A DNA stretch of 64,000 nt from Ceratothoa steindachneri (Eukaryota > Arthropoda > Malacostraca > Isopoda > Cymothoidae). Positions 56,994 through 64,000 of this stretch are shown in pieces. Each line of letters opens with the position of its first letter. The stretch's first letter is position 1. The position numbers and the translations under genes are program-made. Under the pieces are notes generated by a model that saw nothing but the letters and a program-made list of their open reading frames with translations, was not told the origin of the DNA and searched no databases. Location: positions 65,029,921 through 65,093,920 of the forward strand of contig OZ018321.1 of assembly GCA_963969495.1 (NCBI GenBank), read 5' to 3'.

Positions 56994-58241
56994 CTACTTG
57001 GTTGTCGCGGTGGCACCATTTTTGACGACCTCCGAGAAGGTTGTTTGGGGAGTGACTCGGGCGTACTGGCGTACGTCCGCCTTTCCAATGGGCCGGACAC
57101 TCCTTTGGGTGCGCTCCACGACATCCTGGATGAGGTTCGCTAGGAACGCCTTGCCCTTAAAGAAGAGGTGCACCCCTTCACTTTGGTAGAGGACTTTTCT
57201 ACCATAGAATACGGCGTACGGGTCGACAAAAAATACACCCTTCGCCGTACAGAGGTCTGCAAGGCGCCTGTTTAGCAACATGTTCCTCAAGTGGGCAGTT
57301 TGGATTGGACCCCACCTCGTGAGCATCCCCACCACGACGCGTCTGCGGGTTTTCAATCCACAGTCGTCGACAGCGCCCATAACTGTCCTCATAATCTCAC
57401 CTGTAGGGCCTACCCTACCTCCTCTGAGGGAGAGGTCGTTGCCACTTACCATAAGGGCAACAACTGAAGTCTCTGAAATCTGAGACTTCTCGGCCTCAGC
57501 TCTTACCTGCCTATTCCCACAGCCTGTGAGGCAGCTCACCTTAACGCTTGTGAGAAGGCGGGCCGCTAGCAGGAGTTTCAGACCCCGTGCTTGAGAATCA
57601 CCAATAAGGGTGACTCTTGCACATTTGTCTGCGGACGACTTAGTCTTTTCTTTCGGAGGTGACTTGCCGCTTTCTTCTTGTATCTCTAAATTTTTCTTCT
57701 TCTTATTCTTCCTCTTATTCTTCTTCTTGACTTCCTTTGTTATCTCTTCTTTTGTTTCCCGTTCTCTTCTTCTGCTTCTACTTTCTCTTCCTCTGTTTCC
57801 ACTTTCTTTTCTTCTCTTTATACTATTACTTCTTCTCTTTCTACTTTCTCTTCTTCTCTTTCTACTTTCTCTTCTTCTATTTCTACTTTCTCTTCTTTCT
57901 TCTCTTCTTTTTGGCTCGTTGAGGAAGCCCTTCAGCAGAAGAAATCGGCTGTTGGACGTCGGGTGCCTTCTCGCCTGAGCATCTGCATCTCTCTTTTTTT
58001 TTAAGAGTTGAACTTCCCTTTTAAGGAGGGAGTTCTCCTCTCTCAGTTGAGCGATGCTCTCGCCCAGGCGCTTCTCGAGTTCGCAGAAGTCGCAGACACT
58101 GGCGGCATCTGTGAGTTCCTTGCAACTCCTGTCCACGAAGTCTTCACTCCATCTGTAGAATTTGCATATTTTGCAGGTTAGCTTTCGAAACGGAGGACCA
58201 TTCTTCTTCGCCATCTTACAAAAATCTCGGACCATACGCAT
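56994..58241 (-). CDS. CR1-like ORF1: zinc-finger coiled-coil protein with SGNH esterase domain
   Basis: Open for 415 codons; the real start may be Met10 (MAKKNGPP). Residues 23-53 hold five cysteines, C23-x2-C26-x13-C40-x9-C50-x2-C53, like a small zinc finger. Residues 54-85 form a Leu/Glu/Lys coiled coil. Residues 110-200 are extremely basic with a 7-residue repeat of the type RRESRKR. Residues 208-375 match the SGNH hydrolase fold: GDS (Ser216), GND (Asn268) and S-E-G-V-H (His358, with Glu355 where Asp is usual). Esterase domains in ORF1 are known from CR1-clade elements. It may act on membranes or lipids during RNP transport, but the role is not established. The frame is intact while ORF2 is not. 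Confidence 0.85.
   Translation of the reverse strand: MRMVRDFCKMAKKNGPPFRKLTCKICKFYRWSEDFVDRSCKELTDAASVCDFCELEKRLGESIAQLREENSLLKREVQLLKKKRDADAQARRHPTSNSRFLLLKGFLNEPKRREERRESRNRRRESRKRRRESRKRRSNSIKRRKESGNRGRESRSRRRERETKEEITKEVKKKNKRKNKKKKNLEIQEESGKSPPKEKTKSSADKCARVTLIGDSQARGLKLLLAARLLTSVKVSCLTGCGNRQVRAEAEKSQISETSVVALMVSGNDLSLRGGRVGPTGEIMRTVMGAVDDCGLKTRRRVVVGMLTRWGPIQTAHLRNMLLNRRLADLCTAKGVFFVDPYAVFYGRKVLYQSEGVHLFFKGKAFLANLIQDVVERTQRSVRPIGKADVRQYARVTPQTTFSEVVKNGATATTK
57760..57915 (-). repeat. 21-bp minisatellite inside CR1 ORF1
   Basis: Repeats of a TTTCTACTTTCTCTTCTTCTC-like unit (plus strand), some perfect, coding the basic 7-residue repeats of ORF1. The in-frame unit length of 21 bp keeps the gene open. 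Confidence 0.7.
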
Positions 58242-58261
58242 TAAAAAAGGGTTTTTTGGTT

Positions 58262-59164
58262 GTGGTTTTCTCTCGCACTAATCACATCCGCCTATTTCCA
58301 GGAGGTTTCCGCTCGTTAGGCAAACAGAAACCCTTTGATCAAGCAACCTAACCCTAAGGTCTGCCCTGGGCCAGACATCCCCAATCGTGCCGCAGCTCCT
58401 AACTGAGCAGCACGAGAGCCCCAGTGAACTGGTTCTCTGATTTTTCGACAGGGGTGCTTGAGGTGTAACTGTCTTCCTACTAAGCCCTACTAATCAACTA
58501 AAAATGGCCAGACTTAAGACAAATAGTAAAGCTAAGTGCCCACGACTTCATCCGAGATCTTTAGCTGATCTGGCAACCAGCAAGGCACAAAAGCTCTCTC
58601 TCCAAAGATCAATTGAGCCTTTATTCACCAAGTAGCGGTCACAGGGAGCTGGTCAGGCAATTATACGTTAGGAGAAAGCTTCTAAGGGGTACCTAGCATT
58701 TTTCCATTAATCGTACCCCAAACGCCTAAGATCCCTTCAATCCCAGTCTCTCGTAACCTATGAGTGCTCCAAGGCGTTATTTAAAGAGGTTCCAAAGCCT
58801 CTCTTCTCACGCGGCATAAGGGAGCTGGTGAGGCCCTTATTAATAAACAACTTATGTGTAATAGAGATGAAGGTTTGTTTTTTGTTATTGGGTTTTTGTT
58901 TAGATTTTCTGACAGTTGAAGAGAGTTGGTGAAACTTAGTACTAACATAATCGAAGAGGTTGGTAGGGGGATGCAAGGAGACGCATCAAAGAAGTAGTAG
59001 AGAAGTTTGACAACCATAAGTCTGGATCCTACTGCAGCTACCTTACTGGCATGGGTGACCCTACTGGACTAAAAGTCCCCCAGCTTAGCTAGCTTAACTC
59101 AGGCAGATCACGCAAGCTCTCTCACCAACGACAATGTGGTTGTGTTGAGAGAGTGTTGATTGCC
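58262..59164. other. No gene recognised, small repeats
   Basis: It may include the CR1 leader. GGGAGCTGGT(G/C)AGGC occurs twice (about 58637 and 58819). An inverted repeat, CTCTCTCA..CAAC and TGAGAGAG, lies near 59115-59155. No domain seen. Confidence 0.4.
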
Positions 59165-60460
59165 CCGGCAGGGTACACGGTGAGAGTTGACCAAGTATAT
59201 CAATGTGAACCATCTCAAATCTCGAAGTGGGCATACTAGTAGGCAGGACCTGGGACTTAGTGTGGCGATTTACTTTAGCAGATTAGCAGGAGAAGCATTC
59301 ACGAGTCCACGAACGTATATCTCTGTCCATATTGGGCCAAAAGTACCTCGCTTTCACCAACGGAAGCGATGGCTTAATCCCTGTATGCGAAATATTATGA
59401 AGTTGCTTGAAAATAACTGATCTGCAGGGTGAAGGAACAAACGGTTGTGGGTATTTAGATATTACCTCACACCAGAGTTAGGAATGACTGGGAAAGAGAA
59501 ATGTCTTTAGTTCAGATCCAGCCGACTTCATTTCTTAGTCATGCTCTTGTGCTGCTGCTAAAGAACGGAGATCAAATGAGTCCACCTGGACCGAATTGAC
59601 ATTCCAAAATAGGCAGTCAGCAACCACATTGTCTTCACCACGTACTGAAGCTATGTAATTGACATACTCTAAGATTGCGGTCCAGTTTCATTGTTGCCTG
59701 TCCGTTTTTGCACGTAGTGGCGAGGAGAAGGCAGATACTAAGGGATTGTGGTCCGTGCATAAAAACACTTGGCGACCTTAGATCATATGTCTGAAGTAAA
59801 GTACAGCAAAATACGCAGCCAGGAGTTCCCTGTCATAAGTAAAGTACGCTTGCTGTGTTTTACTCAACTTCCCGGAGAACAATACCACTGGCTGGGGAGA
59901 CCCATTCACCATCTGATGTAGCGCAGCATCAACTGAGAATTGGGAGCTGTCCGTCACCAATTGGTACGGATAGTCATTGGGCAATGGGTAACGTAACTTA
60001 ACGGAGTTAGCCAGGGCCTCCTTAGCAGCTTCAAATGCTTTATGTGCAGCATCATTCCAAACAAGTTGCGGAGGGAGCCTTAGGTTGAAGCCGTGCGAGT
60101 TCAGTCAGAGGGGCAGCGATCGCAGCAAAATTAGGCATCATGCATCTGTAAAAACCTAGCATGCTCAAATATCGACGAAGTTCTTTGAAATCAGTTGGTA
60201 AAGGCATTTCGGTGATCTCGGAGACCTTCTTAGCTGGAGGACACAGTCTGCAGCAAGATATGATGGCCCAAGAAATCGATTTCTTCCTCCTTGAACTCGC
60301 GCTTTCCATAGAAATTCGAAGGTTGTTTTCTGCCAATATTTTGAAAACTTTATCTATATGCTCCAAATGCTCATATATTTTTGAATAATTACTATCACTA
60401 TCATAATTATTATGCACAAACTTAGATGGATTACCACTAGGATATACACTGACGGGCACT
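59165..60460 (-). pseudogene. Gypsy-type pol remnant: RT end, RNase H, integrase start
   Basis: Begins HLEHIDKVFKILAENNLRI, the end of the RT palm and connection, with FKELRRYLSMLGFYR (usual F..LR.FLGM.NFYR) near 60170. RNase H: QLVTDSSQFSVDAALHQ (first Asp, usual TDAS), RELLAAYFAVLYFRH (Glu) and CTDHNPLVSAF (about 59755; third acidic). Integrase zinc-binding part: SHTGIK and ARYFWPNMDRDIRSWTREC..C near 59280-59360, then HIDILG (59190), the first catalytic Asp of integrase. Frameshifts and stops separate the blocks. Confidence 0.75.
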
Positions 60461-60477
60461 GAACGCGAATTTTTAAA

Positions 60478-61094
60478 TTACACATTATTTACATGCTGGT
60501 TGAAACTAAGAGCACTTATATCTGGCAGAGCGCCATTATTACTAGTTTGACTACTATTTATATTGTAACACTGTGCCTTGTAAAACTGCATGAGTTCATC
60601 AACCAGTTTGTCCAATTGTGCAAGAGTTAAGTCCTTTTGCGTGGCGATGATAGGGGCGATGTTTGGAGGTAAAGACTGGATGAACTTGTGTCTCACCAAG
60701 TCCTCCCCCACTCAAACTTGAATAGCTTTCGTCCGGTCTGCGGAGAAAACGCGATTAACTTCTCGAAGAACTTAGGTTTCGTCCTCTCAAAAAGTCGTAC
60801 GATTTCTGTTCGTAGAAGCCAGTAATTCTGCGACGAACGGACTACAGCTGGGAGACAATCGACCGTCTCGGAAAGCAACGCAGCCAGAATATGGTAAAAT
60901 TTCGTTTCTTCTCGTTGTATTCTTAAGATGTGAAATTGTGCCTCCACAATTTTGAACCATCCTGAGACTGCTGCTTCATTAAAAACAGCAGATCTGATGG
61001 AGATCGCTCCATTTCTTGGTGTAGACAAAAATGAGCAGCTTGTTGCCCGTTTTGTGAATCCTTTTTGTTGTTTGATCACGCTTCGTTCGACCAA
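60478..61094 (-). pseudogene. Gypsy-type gag, frameshifted
   Basis: The first part (61094-60693, 133 codons) has WFKIVEAQFHILRI and ETKFYHILAAL, then LRTEIVRLFERTKPKFFEKLI, a capsid-like region of Ty3-type gag. The frame changes near 60705 and the rest (60711-60478) continues GEDLVRHKFIQSLPPNIAPII and LTLAQLDKLVDELM. No zinc knuckle is visible at the end. The gene starts close behind the primer-binding site, as usual. Confidence 0.72.
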
Positions 61095-61096
61095 GA

Positions 61097-61106
61097 GGGG
61101 TCACCA
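61097..61106 (-). promoter_or_regulatory. Primer-binding site of the gypsy-type element
   Basis: TGGTGACCCC on the minus strand, directly after the LTR end (...ACCCTATAAC). It fits pairing with the 3' end of a tRNA ending GGGGTCACCA. I do not assign the tRNA. Confidence 0.65.
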
Positions 61107-61190
61107 GTTATAGGGTCTAGGGTAACGAATTTTCTCTCTTGTATTTTTTAGGATCTTTTATTCCTAGGTAAATAGTTGAGTCTGTACGAT
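61107..61190 (-). repeat. LTR end of the gypsy-type element
   Basis: Shares TTATAGGGTCTAGGG and following words with 53702-53830. The outer LTR edge, probably somewhere in 61190-61530, could not be fixed. Confidence 0.5.
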
Positions 61191-61742
61191 TGCTTTCTCG
61201 CTGCTAACCGGTAAAGGCTATCTCAGGTAAAGGTTGGACCTAAAAAAACGCCTTTCTCACGAAAACTAAGAAGAAATATATGCGCTCCCGGGTCTGATTG
61301 GAGATTCCTCCTGTTCATTTTGAGCGAAGTAGCCCCCTCCTCGGAAGAGGTTGCTCTTTTTTATTCTAAATTATTTGCTCTTTATTCATACTTTTTACCT
61401 CAAACCCACCTCTTACTAGCAATACATAACTTGGTCACTGGCAAGGTATGAGTTGCAGTTGATAGTAAGATATAATGAACCCCTGCAGAAGACCCTCTTA
61501 GGGGGCCAGAAAAGGGGCAGCCGATTCTTGGTCACGAGCCAGAACCCAACTGTTGACCGCTGTTAGGGCTAGGCCCAGATAGGTAGGGTTGACCAAATTG
61601 AGTGCGAAAATTAGAAGGTAGGCAAGATAGAACTAGGACAGATAAAGGGGCTCCTCCCACTAATGGAGACTGGATAAAGACTCCACAGCTGAAGATCGAC
61701 AAAAAAACCTCTCTCCTCGGAGAGGGGACGACTCCCGGGAAG
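61191..61742. other. Rest of an LTR and leader of the X-like element
   Basis: Contains GAGAGGGGACG..TCCCGGGAA just ahead of an ATG at 61743, a pattern shared with the leader of the X-like copy at 29370-29395. No separate gene. Confidence 0.35.
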
Positions 61743-62946
61743 ATGGACCCACCATACTTCAAAACGGTTCCCCTTAAACTCATACCCAACGGAAGGAAAA
61801 GATCACCACCATTAGTAGTGCAATGCATATTTATTGATCTGGAGATACCACTAATCAAATGTATTGAGACACCATCTCGATTCACAGTTATTTATTTGCC
61901 CAGAAAATAGAGGCATATAACAGCTACTTTCATCTCATGGGAGCATTACGCTAAGGAAGTTGGATTTGGAAGCTAGAGTACCACCACAAATCACGGCTAA
62001 CAGAAGTGTCATCTGCCGAAAAATCGAGTCCTAGGTGGGAGAACACTCATGCCAAGAAATAAAAGAAGAACTTCAGGAGATGCAGAAATGGCTCAAAATA
62101 GCAGAGGTGGTAAAATTTAAACATCACACTCACGTTTTCAAGATCATTTGTGAATCTACCGAAATGTCTTCAAAGATCATAGAACAGGGACTTCTCGCTT
62201 TCAACATGAGAATCCCATCCGCCCACATACAAAGAGACGCCTTCACATGTATACAGATATGCTTCAGAATTTATGTGTTGGAAGAACATACGACCATAAA
62301 AAGCCCCCCCAAAGATCTAATCATCTGTTCTGAATGTGGAACTGAAGGCCATTCTTGGCGTTACTGTAACAACGCAGATAAAAGATGCATTAACTGCCAA
62401 GGGGGACACAGAACTGTGGCCATGATCTGTCCCAGAAGAAGAGAAATAAAATAGAGTCAAACAGAAACAATGCTAACGTAAATAAATCTCACACGCATCA
62501 ATAGAAAAAAGTGACGAACAAGGACCGGCAACAGAGAAAAATTTGGAGGGTACTCTTAACGTAAAAATACTTACTTGTATATTACATGCTAACGTGATGA
62601 ACATAGCTAACCCTGGAATTTATGCAAGAACAGTCAACAGCATGTTACAGGAAAACGGGCTCGAACCGATGAAATTCCCATAAGAAGGCGATTCATCGGC
62701 CATTTTCAGAATCAAAGTCACAGAAAAGATAAAACATAAGTTAATCGAAAAGGCGAAAGGAAACCAACAGGCATCAGAATCAGAAGAGGACACAAAGAGC
62801 GATGACTCAGAGACTGAAAATTCCTCCGACGACACAGAGCAAGAGTGCACATGGGTTAGTCGCAGGAAAGCCAGAGATCTAACAGATCTAAATCCGCAAG
62901 TAAAAGAGGTCCATCACCCAGAGATGAACTACCAGAAGGACTCTTG
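61743..62946 (+). pseudogene. X-like ORF1 (gag-like, zinc knuckles)
   Basis: The ATG at 61743 opens MDPPYFKTVPLKLIP, and a stop at 61910 is followed by a frame change. Then LRKLDLEARVPPQITANRSVICRK leads to the open part 62035-62454: EIKEELQEMQKWLKIAEVVKF, then CSECGTEGHSWRYC (CX2CX4HX4C) and CINCQGGHRTVAMIC (CX2CX3HX6C). After a stop at 62454 the tail is still readable: YARTVNSMLQENGLEPMKFP and an Asp/Glu/Ser-rich end, closing near 62946. It parallels the ORF1 at 28644-29369. Confidence 0.72.
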
Positions 62947-63064
62947 AATACATTCAGAAGAGGGGGAACCCAGGAAAAACGAAAAAAGTACCAGAAAAAA
63001 AGAAGAAGCACCGATAACTTAACAGATAGGACAAACAAAACGGAAAACGAATAAATGAACTGAA

Positions 63065-64000
63065 GTGGACAATTGGATTATGGATATTAAGAAATTAAAA
63101 ATACTACAAATTAACACATGCAGATGGAAAGACAAGGAAATTATGTACGGAAACTTATTCAGGAAGATTGACCCAGATGTTATACTAATATCAGAACATG
63201 GAAGAAACAAAGAAAACGAGAAATTAAAGATATGGAACTACGATGTTATTAACACAAATCCTTCAGGAGAAACACACGACAGAGCGGCAATAGCTGTCAA
63301 GCAAGGATTGCAGTACAAAACAATACAAGGAATGGAGGATGCATATTTAGCTATAGAAATTAAAATGGAATTAAGCAATATCATTGTCGCAACTGGATAC
63401 CAGCAATCTAGGCACCCCTAATTACTGGTACAAAACTTTATTAAGCTCTTCGCTATAGGATACCGGTCATTTTGATGGGCGATTTAAAAGCCCATTGCGG
63501 GGCTCCTGGGTACAGAAATACAAACAGATTCGGAAGACAACTAACTTAACACGCTTACCAAAAGACGAATACTGCACAGACTGGGACCCAATTTGCCTAC
63601 ATACTTACAAAGAGAACATGCAACAAAACCGGACATATGCATGGCTACCTTCAATCTGCCCTTTAACTATTTTATGGAACCAGTGGATGTTCCTTGTAGT
63701 GACCACACTGCGACTCTAATGCACATAAACAAGAATCCTATACGAATCCCTTCGAAGAAATGGAAGGCATACCATAGAGCGGATTGGGATAAGTACAAAG
63801 AATTACTTCAGACGTACGCGCCCAGCCCTCTCGAAGAAGCCACACTAGAGGAAATTGACATGGAGTTGGATAAGATCAGATAAGAAATTAAAAGGGCAGA
63901 GAAGGGCGCCGTCCCCATTAACTTGTTCCAAAACGTTAAACAATTTAGGTGGACACCAGAAATTGTGGCTTTTAGCGAGGAGATCGGCCAGGCGGCAGAA
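63065..64000 (+). pseudogene. X-like ORF2, AP-endonuclease and connector start
   Basis: MDIKKLKILQINTCRWKDKE starts the endonuclease (first Asn of the fold in LQIN). It continues with DVILISEHGRNK (metal-binding Glu), DRAAIAVKQGL, IIVATGYQQSRHP, then after a stop the equivalent of MGDLKAHCGAPGYRN near 63475-63520. The late motif DVPCSDHTATLM (Ser-Asp-His) is at about 63685. The connector reads WKAYHRADWDKYKELLQTY. Stops at about 63420 and 63881 and frame changes make it non-functional here. The RT would lie beyond the window. Confidence 0.75.

Larger units (their letters stand above)
54096..58260 (-). mobile_element. CR1-like non-LTR retrotransposon with esterase ORF1
   Basis: Two genes on the minus strand, ORF1 (58241-56994) and ORF2 (about 56930-54203), then a 3' UTR of about 100 bp ending in short tandem units (TTGTTACTCC-like, 54096-54125). 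CR1-clade elements end in short microsatellite tails rather than poly(A) and often carry an esterase in ORF1; both traits are seen. Another copy of the 3' end is at 20017-20186. The 5' boundary is uncertain, since the leader may extend above 58260. Confidence 0.82.
59165..61106 (-). mobile_element. Ty3/gypsy-type LTR retrotransposon, truncated
   Basis: Minus-strand order: LTR end (61108 upward), primer-binding site (61106-61097), gag (61094-60478), then pol remnants: the RT end, RNase H and the start of integrase, ending near 59165. Protease and the first RT motifs are missing between 60478 and 60459. No downstream LTR was found, so the copy is truncated inside integrase. No env-like gene is present. 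Confidence 0.75.
61743..64000 (+). mobile_element. X/jockey-like non-LTR retrotransposon, 5' part, runs off the window
   Basis: Plus-strand order: ORF1 (61743 to about 62946), then ORF2 from 63065 with endonuclease, then the connector leading toward RT at the window edge. Same family as 26.6-29.4, 30.4-33.1 and 7.4-8.9 kb. Better preserved than those, but with stops in both genes. Confidence 0.75.

Noticed and set aside
57610..57978. Plus-strand Leu/Phe-rich frame opposite CR1 ORF1
   Set aside because: Antisense shadow of the Arg/Ser/Glu repeat; ORF1 has clear domains on the other strand.

Overview
This window reads as eukaryotic, repeat-rich intergenic DNA, most likely from an invertebrate. 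An arthropod, perhaps a decapod crustacean, is a guess from the mix of element families. There are no operons, no tightly packed reading frames and no rRNA genes. I could not recognise a single host protein-coding gene. Almost everything identifiable is transposable-element sequence, most of it broken by stops, frameshifts and later insertions. The families seen are piggyBac, mariner, Tc1, hAT, LTR-type repeats, a Ty3/gypsy-type element and at least four lineages of non-LTR retrotransposon (I-like with RNase H, X/jockey-like, CR1-like with an esterase ORF1, and a further RT lineage).

Layout. 0.1-4.4 kb: a piggyBac transposase on the minus strand, split by about 3 kb of LTR-like repeats that carry a tRNA-like segment. 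5.1-5.7 kb: a 254-bp tandem repeat. 6.2-11.6 kb: remnants of Tc1, an X-like retroelement and two mariners, one with perfect termini. 11.74-21.45 kb: one hAT element, recognised by its ends and by an 8-bp target duplication matching at 7 of 8 bases. It is swollen to 9.7 kb by nested LTR-like insertions, a CR1 tail, duplicated cassettes and a 200-N assembly gap. 21.9-26.4 kb: a decayed Tc1 with long inverted repeats and a much younger Tc1 with perfect 28-bp ends. 26.6-33.1 kb: two X-like retroelements on opposite strands; the second is interrupted by a 1.1-kb CCTAG-type satellite.

33.3-44.2 kb: I-like retroelements. The central copy (35914-42783, minus strand) is full length, bounded by a perfect 13-bp target duplication, and sits inside another RT element. 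44.7-45.1 kb: a 124-bp tandem repeat whose edge is shared with the satellite at 32.2 kb. 48.0-50.9 kb: an internally deleted I-like copy. 53.3-58.3 kb: an I-like 3' scrap, an LTR end, and a CR1-like element with ORF1 open and ORF2 broken. 59.2-61.1 kb: a truncated Ty3/gypsy-type element on the minus strand. 61.7-64.0 kb: the start of an X-like element on the plus strand, running off the window.

How the parts work together: this is a stratified graveyard of elements, not a pathway. Target-site duplications and cross-cutting insertions give a relative order in several places. All family names come from protein motifs read by eye, and no similarity search was possible.
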